From positions 1 to 64,000 of the forward strand of contig DXMF01000016.1 of assembly GCA_019414345.1 (NCBI GenBank): 64,000 nucleotides of DNA, given 5' to 3'. Source of the DNA: Collinsella sp. GTDB lineage: Bacteria; Actinomycetota; Coriobacteriia; Coriobacteriales; Coriobacteriaceae. The translations under genes were made by a program, and so were the position numbers. Positions 24,759 through 33,559 of this stretch are shown one piece after another (positions within the stretch are counted from its first letter, which is position 1; each line of letters starts with the position of its first letter). The notes under the pieces are model-generated. The model had not been told where the DNA came from, did not search any database, and worked only from the letters and a program-made list of their open reading frames with translations.

Positions 24759-27119
24759 GTGAAGCTCGATACACTCGAGATTGGAAAGGACGCCGTTGTC
24801 GCATCGGTGACATCCGACGATCAGGCGCTCCGTCAGCATATTTTGGACATGGGCCTAACACCGGGTACCGAAGTCACCATGATGAAGTACGCCCCCATGG
24901 GCGACCCGCTCGAGATTCGCCTGCGTGGCTACGAACTGACGCTGCGCAAGGACGATGCCGCTCGCATTGAGCTCGTGGGTATTCACGACACCGATACGGG
25001 TCCGCGCGTTAACGCCGCAATCGGCACAACGGAGCACCCGGCCCTCGGCGAGGGGATGTATTCGCCCCGCGCGGCAAAGACGGCCGTGCCCGAGGGCGCA
25101 CCGCTGCATTTTGCCCTCGCCGGCAACCAAAACTGCGGTAAGACCACGCTGTTCAACCAGCTGACGGGCTCCAACCAACACGTCGGCAACTTTCCCGGCG
25201 TGACGGTCGACCGCAAAGATGGCACCATCCGCAACCATCCCGAGGCGAGCGTTACCGACCTGCCCGGCATTTACTCCCTGTCGCCGTATACGGGCGAAGA
25301 GATCGTGAGCCGCCAGTTTATCCTGGATGAGCATCCCGACGCCATCATCGACATCATCGACGCTACCAACATCGAGCGCAACCTGTACCTGACGCTGCAG
25401 CTTATGGAGCTCGATTGCCCCATGGTCATCGCGCTCAACATGATGGACGAGGTGACGGCCAACGGCGGCGCCGTGGACGTCAACCTGCTCGAGAGCCTGT
25501 TGGGCGTGCCTGTTGTTCCCATTAGCGCTGCCCGCAACGAGGGTATCGGCGAGCTGGTGGATCATGCCTTGCACGTGGCGCGTTTCCGCGAGCGCCCCGG
25601 CCGCCTGGACTTCTGCGCACCCGATGGCCCGGACGGCGGCGCACTGCATCGCTGCATCCACGGCATCGCCAACCTTATCGAGGACCATGCCGCGACGGCG
25701 CATATTCCGGTGCGTTTTGCGGCGACCAAGCTGGTTGAGGGCGACGAGCTTGTAACCGAGGCACTTCACCTGGACCGCAACGAGCTTGACGCTATCGAAC
25801 ACATCATCACCCAGATGGAGGGTGAGGCGGGCACCGACCGCCTGTCCGCGCTGGCCGACATGCGCTTTACCTTTATCGGCGACGTGTGCGGGCGTTGCGT
25901 CGTCAAGCCGCACGAGAGCCGCGAGCATGTGCGCTCCGTCAAGATCGACCGCATCCTGACAGGTCGTTACACAGCCATTCCGGCGTTCCTGGTGATCATG
26001 GGCCTCGTCTTTTGGCTGACGTTTGGCGTGATCGGCGCGGCGTTGCAAGGGCTCATGGAGGACGGCATCGCTGCCGTCATCGCCTCGGCCGATGCGGGCC
26101 TCAAGGCGTTCGGCACCAACGACGTGGTGCGCTCGCTGGCTGTTGACGGCGTGCTTACGGGCGTGGGCAGCGTGCTGACCTTCCTGCCGATTATCGTCGT
26201 GCTCTTTTTGTTCCTCTCCATTCTGGAAGACTCGGGCTACATGGCGCGCGTTGCCTTTGTCATGGATAAGGTACTGCGTCGTTTTGGCCTGTCGGGCCGC
26301 AGCTTCGTGCCTATGCTCGTCGGTTTTGGCTGCACCGTGCCGGCTATCATGTCGACCCGTACGCTCCCATCCGAGCACGACCGCAAGATGACGGTCATGC
26401 TCACGCCGTTCATGAGCTGCTCGGCCAAGTTGCCGGTCTACGGTCTGCTGTGCGGGGCGTTTTTCCCGCAGGCGACAGTTCCCGCCATGGTCTCGCTCTA
26501 TCTGATCGGTATCGTGGTCGGCTGCATTGCCGCCCTGATGCTCAACCGCACGGCATTTAAGGGCGACCCGGTGCCGTTTATCATGGAGCTTCCCAATTAC
26601 CGCCTGCCGAGCGTCAAGACGACGGTGATGCTGGCATGGGATAAGGCCAAGGACTTTATTACCAAGGCCTTTACCATTATCTTTGCCGCTACCGTGGTCA
26701 TCTGGTTCCTTCAGACGTTCGACATTCGCTTTAATGTGGTCGCCGATCAGTCGCAGAGCCTACTTGCCGGTCTGGGTAGCATTATCGCACCGGCGCTGAC
26801 GCCGCTTGGGTTTGGCGACTGGCGTGCATCCACGGCGCTCGTCACCGGACTTATCGCCAAGGAGAGTGTCATCTCGACCCTCACCGTGCTTTTGGGCGCG
26901 ACCTCGCCCGCGGCACTGCCGACCATGTTTTCGCCGTTTACCGCTTACGTGTTCCTGGTCTTTACGCTGCTGTACCCGCCCTGCGTAGCGGCAATCGGCG
27001 CCGTCAAGAGTGAGCTGGGCGCGCGCTATGCCGTGGCTGTATTCGCGTTTCAGGTGACGGTCGCCTGGATCGTGGCGTTTGTCGTGCATTCGGCGGGCAT
27101 ATTGCTGGGGTTGGCTTAG
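24759..27119 (+). CDS. feoB: FeoA-FeoB fusion, ferrous iron transporter
   Basis: Membrane Fe2+ importer of 786 residues. Residues 1-75 are a FeoA SH3-like domain (GLTPGTEVTMMKYAPMGDPL), normally a separate protein. The GTPase domain has G1 GNQNCGKTT (122-130), DLPG (167-170) and NMMD (227-230). The C-terminal part contains the gate helices with PMLVGFGCTVPAIM and MLTPFMSCSAKLPVY. The start is GTG with GAAAGG upstream; an overlapping ATG at 24750 is out of frame. Fe2+ uptake fits an anaerobic habitat. It may be under iron control through the upstream inverted repeat. Confidence 0.95.
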   Translation: MKLDTLEIGKDAVVASVTSDDQALRQHILDMGLTPGTEVTMMKYAPMGDPLEIRLRGYELTLRKDDAARIELVGIHDTDTGPRVNAAIGTTEHPALGEGMYSPRAAKTAVPEGAPLHFALAGNQNCGKTTLFNQLTGSNQHVGNFPGVTVDRKDGTIRNHPEASVTDLPGIYSLSPYTGEEIVSRQFILDEHPDAIIDIIDATNIERNLYLTLQLMELDCPMVIALNMMDEVTANGGAVDVNLLESLLGVPVVPISAARNEGIGELVDHALHVARFRERPGRLDFCAPDGPDGGALHRCIHGIANLIEDHAATAHIPVRFAATKLVEGDELVTEALHLDRNELDAIEHIITQMEGEAGTDRLSALADMRFTFIGDVCGRCVVKPHESREHVRSVKIDRILTGRYTAIPAFLVIMGLVFWLTFGVIGAALQGLMEDGIAAVIASADAGLKAFGTNDVVRSLAVDGVLTGVGSVLTFLPIIVVLFLFLSILEDSGYMARVAFVMDKVLRRFGLSGRSFVPMLVGFGCTVPAIMSTRTLPSEHDRKMTVMLTPFMSCSAKLPVYGLLCGAFFPQATVPAMVSLYLIGIVVGCIAALMLNRTAFKGDPVPFIMELPNYRLPSVKTTVMLAWDKAKDFITKAFTIIFAATVVIWFLQTFDIRFNVVADQSQSLLAGLGSIIAPALTPLGFGDWRASTALVTGLIAKESVISTLTVLLGATSPAALPTMFSPFTAYVFLVFTLLYPPCVAAIGAVKSELGARYAVAVFAFQVTVAWIVAFVVHSAGILLGLA

Positions 27120-27160
27120 CTATTTATTGACGGTACAACCTCTGTGTATTGAGTTGATTG

Positions 27161-27194
27161 CGGCCCTGCATCTGTACTGACGGATGCGGGGCCG
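27161..27194 (+). terminator. terminator after feoAB
   Basis: CGGCCCTGCATC and GATGCGGGGCCG pair with a short loop. The T-run is weak. A TATAAT box at 27201-27206 immediately follows and may be the -10 element of the next gene. Confidence 0.65.
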
Positions 27195-27242
27195 TTGCTA
27201 TATAATCGCCCACCGCCCAAGACAATCGGAGAGGTTTCCTAC

Positions 27243-28439
27243 ATGACTCAGGCAAGACAAGATGGCATCTCGCTCAAGCAGTGGCTCCCGCTTATCGGGC
27301 TCGCCTGCTGTTCGTTCGTGTTCAACACATCAGAGTTCATGCCCATTGGCCTTCTGACTGATATTGCCGCATCGTTCTCGCTCACCGAGGCCCAGGCAGG
27401 CATCATGATTTCGGTCTACGCCTGGGGTGTCATGCTGCTGTCGCTGCCACTCATGGTGTTTGCCTCGCGCTTTGAGTTCAAGCGGATGCTGCTGGGCGTT
27501 TTGGCCGTGTTTTCGCTCGGCCAGTTCTTGTCCGCCGTGGCGCCCACCTATCCTATTTTGGTTTGCGCGCGTCTGGTGGTCGCCTGCGCGCATGCCGTGT
27601 TCTGGTCGGTCGCCTCGATCATGGCCTCGCGCCTGGTCGACAGTCGCCACGGGGCGCTCGCCATTAGCATGATCGCCACGGGCTCGTCCATCGCGCAGAT
27701 CTTTGGCCTGCCTATCGGCCGCGCCATCGGGCTGGCCGTGGGCTGGCGCATGACATTCGCCGTGGTCGGTGCCTTCTCTGCCGCCGCGGTGGTGTACCAG
27801 GCAGCGGTGTTCCCGGTCATGCCGGCGGGCGAGCGCTTTACCGTCAAACAGCTGCCCGAGCTGCTCAAGAACCCGTTCCTCATCGCGCTCTACGCGGTCA
27901 CGGTCTTTATGGCGACCGGCTACTACGCGGGTTACAGCTATATCGAGCCCTTCCTGGCGCAGGTCGCCCATGTCGACGCAAGCGCCATCACCATGACGCT
28001 GACGGCGTTTGGCTGCTCCGGTCTGCTCGGAAGCTGGCTGTTCGGCCGACTGTTCGATGGCCATCGCTTTCCGTTCTTGGCTATCACACTCTCCGGCGTG
28101 CCTGTGGCTCTGCTGCTCATGGGTCCGGTTGCACCGTCGCTCGTCGCCGTTCTCGCTGTTTGCGCGCTATGGGGCTGCTGCTCCACGGCCTTTAACGTGG
28201 CGTTTCAGGCCGAGCTCATCAAGTACACGCCGGCGGATTCGTCGGCCGTCGCCATGTCGATCTTCTCGGGCCTGTTTAACCTCGGCATCGGCACGGGCAC
28301 CGCGATCGGCGGCTCCGTGGTTTCGGGTCCCGGTATCTCCTGGATTGGCTTCGCGGGCGGGGCGATTACCGTCGTGGGCGTTATCCTCGCCATTACGGTG
28401 CTGTTCCCGGCCATACGCCGCGCAAAGCCCGTCGCCTAA
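27243..28439 (+). CDS. MFS drug/sugar efflux transporter (DHA1, SotB-like)
   Basis: Inner-membrane exporter of 398 residues with 12 predicted hydrophobic segments. The N-terminal FVFNTSEFMPIGLLTDIA and the motif near VDSRHGALAISMIATGSSIAQIFG resemble SotB/AraJ-type sugar and arabinose exporters of the DHA1 group. The ATG at 27243 has GGAGAGG 8 nt upstream and is chosen over an in-frame ATG at 27195. It is a single gene with a TATAAT element just upstream. The exported compound is unknown. Confidence 0.82.
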   Translation: MTQARQDGISLKQWLPLIGLACCSFVFNTSEFMPIGLLTDIAASFSLTEAQAGIMISVYAWGVMLLSLPLMVFASRFEFKRMLLGVLAVFSLGQFLSAVAPTYPILVCARLVVACAHAVFWSVASIMASRLVDSRHGALAISMIATGSSIAQIFGLPIGRAIGLAVGWRMTFAVVGAFSAAAVVYQAAVFPVMPAGERFTVKQLPELLKNPFLIALYAVTVFMATGYYAGYSYIEPFLAQVAHVDASAITMTLTAFGCSGLLGSWLFGRLFDGHRFPFLAITLSGVPVALLLMGPVAPSLVAVLAVCALWGCCSTAFNVAFQAELIKYTPADSSAVAMSIFSGLFNLGIGTGTAIGGSVVSGPGISWIGFAGGAITVVGVILAITVLFPAIRRAKPVA

Positions 28440-28453
28440 TCACGTCCCCTCAT

Positions 28454-28521
28454 CAGTTGCGGTGGAATAGTTCCTGTTTAAGGTCTCTGAAGGCCAAGGC
28501 AGGAACTATTCCACCGCAACA
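28454..28521. repeat. TTGCGGTGGAATAGTTCC inverted repeat, copy 3
   Basis: GTTGCGGTGGAATAGTTCC and GGAACTATTCCACCGCAAC are perfect 19-nt complementary arms around a loop unrelated to copies 1 and 2. This is the best-preserved copy. Confidence 0.9.
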
Positions 28522-28592
28522 TATTTTGGGGAAGAGGATACAAGCTGGGCATACAATGGATGTCGTTGTGTTGCGCTTACCGGGAGGTTGCT

Positions 28593-29969
28593 ATGTGGGC
28601 ATACGAGACGACGTTCTATCAGATTTATCCGCTGGGCTTTTGTGGAGCTCCGCGCGAGAATGCCGCGCCCGTTGCCGAGGATGAGCTCGCCCAGGCCGCC
28701 GATGCCACAGCTAGCCCCGATGCCCCCATCATAAAGATCGCCCAATGGGCCGACTACCTGCAGAAACTCGGCGTTGGCGCCGTGCTCATCAACCCACCGC
28801 TCGAGTCTGATAGCCATGGCTACGATACGCGCAGCCTGCGCCATATCGACCGTCGCCTGGGTGGGGATGCCGACTTTGCCGCCGTATGCGAGACGCTGCA
28901 CGCCCATGGCATCCGTGTGGTGCTTGATGCCGTCTTCAACCATGTCGGTCGCGGTTTTTGGGCCTTCCGCGATGTCCAGGAGCGCAAGTGGGACTCGCCC
29001 TACAAGGACTGGTTCCACATTAGCTTTGACGGCGACTCCTGCTATGGCGACGGCTTTTGGTACGAGGGCTGGGAAGGCCATTTTGAGCTTGTGAAGCTCA
29101 ACTTGCAAAACCCCGCCGTGGTCGATTACCTGCTTGAGTCCGTGCGTCGCTGGGCCGAGGGCTTTGGCATCGACGGCCTGCGCTTGGACGTCGCCTATAT
29201 GCTCGATCGCGATTTTATGCGCCGCCTGCATACTTTTACCCGTGAGCTCAAGCCCGACTTTGTGCTGATTGGTGAGACGCTCCACGGCGACTACAACCAG
29301 ATCGTCAATGACGAGATGCTTGACTCCTGCACCAACTACGAGTGCTACAAGGGCCTGTACTCCGGCTTTAACTCGGTCAACATGTTCGAGATCGCCCACT
29401 CGCTGCATCGCCAGTTTGGCGGTGACCCGTGGTGCATTTATCGCGGCAAGCATCTGCTGTCGTTTGTCGACAACCACGACGTGCCGCGCCTGGCAAGTAT
29501 CCTCACCGACAAGTCGTGCCTGCGTCCCGCCTATGGCATGCTCTTTGGCATGCCGGGCATCCCGTGCGTCTACTATGGCAGCGAGTGGGGAATTGCCGGT
29601 GAAAAGGGTGGCCCCGATGGCGACTGGGCGCTGCGACCTGCGCTCGATGAGCCTGCGCCCAACGAGCTGACGGCGTTTATCACGCAGCTTGCGCACCTTC
29701 GCTCGGCCGACGACGCGGCGGCCCGTGCTCTCAACTACGGTGCCTATCGCAACGTGGTGATCCAGAACAAGCAGCTGCTGTTCGAGCGCGCCTGTGACGG
29801 CGCGACGGTGCTCGTGGCGGTGAACGCCGTGGGCGAGCCTTACACCTTTGGAGCCGGCGAGCTCAACGGCTCCTTCGTCGACCTGCTTGCCGACGGCGCG
29901 CCCACAGTCGAGCTAACGGGTGCCCTTGAGCTTGCACCCTACGAGGTGCGCTATCTGTTGAGAGCCTAG
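28593..29969 (+). CDS. alpha-amylase family (GH13) glycosidase
   Basis: Cytoplasmic glycoside hydrolase of 458 residues without signal peptide. The four GH13 regions are present: LDAVFNHVG, GLRLDVAY with nucleophile Asp199, LIGETL with acid/base Glu228, and FVDNHDVPR. YQIYPLGF at the N-terminus is also typical. The ATG at 28593 follows GGGAGGTTGCT; the earlier in-frame ATG lacks such a site. It probably acts on maltodextrins or a related alpha-glucan. Four nt separate it from the glycosylase gene. Confidence 0.9.
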   Translation: MWAYETTFYQIYPLGFCGAPRENAAPVAEDELAQAADATASPDAPIIKIAQWADYLQKLGVGAVLINPPLESDSHGYDTRSLRHIDRRLGGDADFAAVCETLHAHGIRVVLDAVFNHVGRGFWAFRDVQERKWDSPYKDWFHISFDGDSCYGDGFWYEGWEGHFELVKLNLQNPAVVDYLLESVRRWAEGFGIDGLRLDVAYMLDRDFMRRLHTFTRELKPDFVLIGETLHGDYNQIVNDEMLDSCTNYECYKGLYSGFNSVNMFEIAHSLHRQFGGDPWCIYRGKHLLSFVDNHDVPRLASILTDKSCLRPAYGMLFGMPGIPCVYYGSEWGIAGEKGGPDGDWALRPALDEPAPNELTAFITQLAHLRSADDAAARALNYGAYRNVVIQNKQLLFERACDGATVLVAVNAVGEPYTFGAGELNGSFVDLLADGAPTVELTGALELAPYEVRYLLRA

Positions 29970-29972
29970 CCC

Positions 29973-30536
29973 ATGCCTGTGTCTGACGAGGGCTATCAAC
30001 ATATTGAGCATGGGTTTGAGCCCGTGTTCGACCAGCACTCGCGCGTTTTGGTGCTCGGATCGTTTCCCTCGGTGCTTTCGCGCGCCAACGCCTTTTATTA
30101 CGGCAACCCTCAGAATCGCTTTTGGCGTGTGATGGCCGCGTGCCTCGGTGTGCCCGTGCCGCCCAACGAGGGAGACTCTTTGGCGAGCGGCGAGCCCGCG
30201 ACGCTCGACGCCTCGGTTGCTGCCAAGCGGGCTATGCTGCTCAACGGCGGTGTGGCCCTGTGGGACGTGATCGAGAGCTGTGACATCAAGGGCTCAAGCG
30301 ACGCGAGCATCAAAAACGTCGTTCCGGCGCATGTCGAGCGCATTGCCGGCGCAGCTCCCATTGAGCAGGTGATATGCAACGGTGGTACAGCTGGCCGGCT
30401 CTACAAGCGCTATCTACAAGAACGCACCGGGCTGCCCGCCATCGTCCTGCCCTCGACAAGTCCCGCCAATGCCGCCTGGCGTCTGGAGCGTCTTGTTGAG
30501 CATTGGCACGAAGCCGTTGACTGGGGCGCCCTGTAA
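29973..30536 (+). CDS. DNA-deoxyinosine glycosylase (UDG superfamily)
   Basis: Base excision repair enzyme of 187 residues of the hypoxanthine-DNA glycosylase group. The N-terminal LGSFPSVLSRANAFYYGNPQNRFW and C-terminal LPSTSPANA motifs match this branch of the uracil-DNA glycosylase superfamily. It follows the GH13 gene by 3 nt on the same strand and is convergent with the next gene, whose stop is 2 nt away. Substrate choice between deoxyinosine and uracil cannot be settled from sequence. Confidence 0.85.
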   Translation: MPVSDEGYQHIEHGFEPVFDQHSRVLVLGSFPSVLSRANAFYYGNPQNRFWRVMAACLGVPVPPNEGDSLASGEPATLDASVAAKRAMLLNGGVALWDVIESCDIKGSSDASIKNVVPAHVERIAGAAPIEQVICNGGTAGRLYKRYLQERTGLPAIVLPSTSPANAAWRLERLVEHWHEAVDWGAL

Positions 30537-30537
30537 T

Positions 30538-31200
30538 TTAGATATCTGATTGAGCATGGGCGCCGAGGCGTTTGATGATAGCGCGCCAGATTAGCGCGGG
30601 CACAGCAGGCCTAGCGCGCACCATACCGTCGGTATCGACGCTACCGGCATTGCCACCGCCCAGCAGCTGCGCATGCTCAATGGAGCAGCCTATGCGCACG
30701 GCGCCCACAAGCTTATCCATCGCTTCCGAAAATGGTCGGCGCAAGAGGCCCATACGTGGGGAATGGCGAAGCGCCGCGATGCCGCTGCCGGCGCAGATGG
30801 CAACGCCGCCACACCACAATTGGTCATGGCGCTCACATACCTTGTGCAGGCGAACGGCGGTCCCACGCGCCTGCTCAGTGCCCTCTTGTGCGGCTCGAAT
30901 CGCGGCATAGACGCGCGTTCCCGTACCGCCAAAGCGCTCAAGCGCCTGCTCGATAGCTGTCAACGTCTCATCGTCAGCCACATCTTCAATGGCCAGCACG
31001 ATGCCATCGGCAACGCTGCCGGCGTCATTTGCCTTCAAGTCGACTGGGCGGGGGAGTACAGTGCCGGAAAGCTGTGCATAGGCGGCGATGGCATCCTGCA
31101 GGTCCCAGAGCAAAAACTCAAGATCGGCGCTCTCGGAAATACTGACAAACGCGATGTTATGCAGTGTTTTTGGTACATCGCCGCGTGCGGCCGTCTCCAT
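30538..31200 (-). CDS. uncharacterised protein, weak flavodoxin-like features
   Basis: A 220-residue cytosolic protein. The start at 31200 follows GGAAAGGAGGCGGC; an in-frame ATG 21 nt upstream is not preferred. The second half contains LWCGGVAICAGSGIAALRHSPRMG and EAMDKLVGAV, which has the feel of a flavodoxin/NAD(P)H-reductase fold, but the N-terminal nucleotide loop is not clear. I do not name a function. It is convergent with the glycosylase gene and divergent from the aminotransferase gene. Confidence 0.6.
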   Translation of the reverse strand: METAARGDVPKTLHNIAFVSISESADLEFLLWDLQDAIAAYAQLSGTVLPRPVDLKANDAGSVADGIVLAIEDVADDETLTAIEQALERFGGTGTRVYAAIRAAQEGTEQARGTAVRLHKVCERHDQLWCGGVAICAGSGIAALRHSPRMGLLRRPFSEAMDKLVGAVRIGCSIEHAQLLGGGNAGSVDTDGMVRARPAVPALIWRAIIKRLGAHAQSDI

Positions 31201-31293
31201 GCCGCCTCCTTTCCGGTTCATTTCCGTTTAGGTTACACCGTCCGGCGGCGCCTCGCCGCGCTATCCTAGTGCAACCCTTACGAAAGGAACGCC

Positions 31294-32430
31294 ATGCGTC
31301 TGTCCATGAATACCTCGCTTGCCACGCTTAAGCCCTCCGGCATCCGTCGGATTAACGCGCTCGCCGCCCAGCACCCGGGGTGCATTGCGCTTGCGCTTGG
31401 CGAGCCCGATTTTCCCACGCCCGATGTGATTAGCGCCGAGGTGACCGCCGCACTGGACCGCGGTGACACGCACTATCCGCCCAACAACGGTCGCCCCGCC
31501 CTGCGTGAGGCGTTATCTGCCTACATGGGGGACGCGGGCCTTACGTTTTCGGCCGACGAGGTCATCCTGACCGACGGCGCGACCGAGGCCCTGTCGGCTA
31601 CGTTTATGGCCATGCTCAACCCCGGCGACGAGGTCATTATCCCCACGCCGGCCTTTGGCCTGTACGAGAGCATCGTCGTAGCCAATCACGCCAAAGCGGT
31701 CTTTTTGGATACGGAGCCTGCGCAATTTCAGATTGACGAGGATGCGCTTCGCGCCTGTGTGACCCCGGCGACCAAGGCCGTCGTTATCTGCTCGCCCAAC
31801 AATCCCACGGGCTGCATTCTCAACGCGGCATCGCTCGACGTCGTGGCGCGCGTGGCAGAGCAGACGGGCATATACGTAGTCTGCGACGACGTATACAACC
31901 GCTTGGTCTACGCGGACGGCTACGAGCGCTTTGCCCAGCGCCATCCGGAGCTGCGCGACCAGACGGTGGTCATCGAGAGCTTCTCCAAGCCCTGGGCCAT
32001 GACCGGCTGGCGCTTGGGCTGGCTCGCAGCGGCAGCTCCCGTCATCGCCGAGATCGCAAAGGCCCACCAATACCTAGTATCGAGCGCCGTCTCCTTCGAA
32101 ATGGACGCCGCAGCCCGAGCTCTGACCGTCGACCCCACCCCCATGCTCGAAGTCTACCGAGCCCGCCGCGAACGCGTGCTCGCAGCCTTAGACGCCATGG
32201 GCCTCGACGTAGTGGAACCGGCAGGTGCCTTCTACGCCTTCCCCAGCATCAAACAATTCGGCCTAACAAGCGAAGACTTCTGCATCAAAGCCATCAAAGA
32301 GGCAAACGTAGCCCTAGTCCCAGGCGACTGTTTCGGCACCGAAGGCCACATCCGCCTAAGCTACTGCGTCTCCGACCAAGATCTGGACGAAGGCCTCCGC
32401 CGCCTGTCCACCTTCGTTTCAACCCTGTAG
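31294..32430 (+). CDS. PLP-dependent aminotransferase, class I
   Basis: Cytosolic aminotransferase of 378 residues. PLP-binding elements include GATEALSATF, SPNNPTGC, CDDVYNRLVY and the Schiff-base Lys232 in SFSKPWAMTGWRLGW. The end RLSYCVSDQDLDEGLRRL is typical of aspartate/aromatic aminotransferase-like proteins. GAAAGGAACGCC precedes the ATG. From about 32050 onward the coding strand becomes richer in C and A and uses CTA, GTA, CCA and GCA codons that are rare earlier in the gene. A foldback element follows the stop. Substrate is not determined. Confidence 0.9.
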   Translation: MRLSMNTSLATLKPSGIRRINALAAQHPGCIALALGEPDFPTPDVISAEVTAALDRGDTHYPPNNGRPALREALSAYMGDAGLTFSADEVILTDGATEALSATFMAMLNPGDEVIIPTPAFGLYESIVVANHAKAVFLDTEPAQFQIDEDALRACVTPATKAVVICSPNNPTGCILNAASLDVVARVAEQTGIYVVCDDVYNRLVYADGYERFAQRHPELRDQTVVIESFSKPWAMTGWRLGWLAAAAPVIAEIAKAHQYLVSSAVSFEMDAAARALTVDPTPMLEVYRARRERVLAALDAMGLDVVEPAGAFYAFPSIKQFGLTSEDFCIKAIKEANVALVPGDCFGTEGHIRLSYCVSDQDLDEGLRRLSTFVSTL

Positions 32431-32556
32431 CCATCAGGGACGCAACACATCAGCCCACCGACCCAAGCATTATGAGTGGGGCGTGCCGGCCAACGTAAAA
32501 CCGGGCTGCCCCAAAGTCAACGCAGGCACGCGCCGTCGAAGGCCAGGCGCAAGGTT

Positions 32557-32624
32557 TTCGTAGATTCCGCACGAGCCGAAGAGCACTTAATGTGCTCTTC
32601 GTGCGAGCCAGGACTTGACCGAGC
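32557..32624. repeat. foldback core element A, upstream of rplJ
   Basis: Contains TTCCGCACGAGCC, a hairpin GAAGAGCAC-TTAAT-GTGCTCTTC, then GTGCGAGCCAGGACTTGACCG. It matches the 69-nt cores at 45521 and 62795 except for paired changes in the hairpin. The flanking arms are largely decayed here: only GGTTTTCG and CGAAAATC still face each other clearly. It lies about 65 nt before the -35 box of rplJL. The rest of the 32431-32690 gap shows no gene. Confidence 0.8.
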
Positions 32625-32690
32625 GAAAATCTCAACCCGGCCCCTCGGACCGGAGCGTATGCAGGGTTTGTGTACGAATCCTCGTGCCCG

Positions 32691-32719
32691 TTGACCGACG
32701 CCGGGGCCCCCGCCATAAT
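32691..32719 (+). promoter_or_regulatory. rplJL promoter
   Basis: TTGACC (32691-32696) and CATAAT (32714-32719) are 17 nt apart, just upstream of the L10 leader. Confidence 0.65.
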
Positions 32720-32734
32720 ACTTTCGGTTCACGC

Positions 32735-32870
32735 ACGAATCCGCTGCCAGAGACAGCCGGCGCAAACGGGTCTTACCCGCGAGCTTAATGGGACTTCCCG
32801 CCAGCCGAGGTGGTCGAGTAGATATGTCTTCTCGCCCCCGTCGCTCATGCAGCGCGGGGGCTTTCTTTTT
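32735..32870 (+). promoter_or_regulatory. ribosomal protein L10 leader
   Basis: The leader contains AGAGACAGCCGGCGC, GAGCTTAATGGG and CCCGCCAGCCGAGGTGG in the order and spacing of known L10 leaders. It ends in a terminator-like hairpin CCCCCGTCGCT/AGCGCGGGGG followed by TTTCTTTTT (32834-32870). L10 (with L12) binding to such leaders represses rplJL. Element identity is from recalled motif pattern. Confidence 0.78.
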
Positions 32871-32935
32871 GGACATGCCCCCGTCACGTCCTTGTGGCGG
32901 ACCGTGCCCGGAAAGAATTCGAGGAGGTGTAATTC

Positions 32936-33457
32936 ATGCCCCAGCAGTACAAAATCGACAAAGTTGCAGAGATCGAGTCCCGTATCGCCGAGAACGCCGG
33001 TCTGTTTGTCGTCAACTACAACGGTCTGACGGTTAAGCAGGCTCAGGAGCTGCGTCACCAGCTTCGCGAGTTCGGCGCCGAGATGAAGGTCTACAAGAAC
33101 AACCTGGTCAAGATCGCTCTCAAGAACCAGGAGCAGCCCGAGATCGACGAGATCCTCGCCGGCCCCGTCGCTTATGTGTTCTACGAGACCGAGCCGGTCG
33201 AGGCCGCTAAGGCCCTTAAGGACTTCGCCGCTAAGTCCAAGGGCGTCCTTGAGATCAAGGGCGGTATCTCCGACGGCAAGGCCGTTTCCGCTGATGATGT
33301 TAAGGCTATCGCCGAGCTGCCCACCAAGGACCAGCTTCTCGGCCAGATCGCCGGTCTCATCTCCGGTTTCGCTCGCGACATCGCTGTCTGCGTCAACGGC
33401 GTTTCCTCTGGTCTCGCTCGTTCGATCCAGCAGGTCTCCGAGCAGAAGGCAGCCTAG
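32936..33457 (+). CDS. rplJ: 50S ribosomal protein L10
   Basis: Stalk base protein of 173 residues that anchors L7/L12 dimers. It has the N-terminal rRNA-binding part (VVNYNGLTVKQAQELRHQL) and a C-terminal L12-binding helix ending in VSEQKAA. GAGGAGGTGTAATTC precedes the ATG. First gene of rplJ-rplL, with an L10 leader and attenuator-like hairpin upstream. Confidence 0.96.
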   Translation: MPQQYKIDKVAEIESRIAENAGLFVVNYNGLTVKQAQELRHQLREFGAEMKVYKNNLVKIALKNQEQPEIDEILAGPVAYVFYETEPVEAAKALKDFAAKSKGVLEIKGGISDGKAVSADDVKAIAELPTKDQLLGQIAGLISGFARDIAVCVNGVSSGLARSIQQVSEQKAA

Positions 33458-33559
33458 TCGCTGTTTTCACCCGCGGCGGCAACGCCGCACCCCTGGCGCA
33501 TTCGCGCCGTGTTTTAACTGATCTCCGTGCACAGACACGGAAACCGAAAGGACTTAGAA

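Noticed and set aside
32557..32624. Retron or diversity-generating retroelement RNA as the source of the foldback elements
   Set aside because: No reverse transcriptase or accessory gene lies beside any copy, so nothing in this window supports it.
32641..32760. tRNA-like fragments (ACGAATCC) near the rplJ leader
   Set aside because: No acceptor or anticodon stem can be formed. The repeated ACGAATCC bits belong to the leader and decayed element flank.
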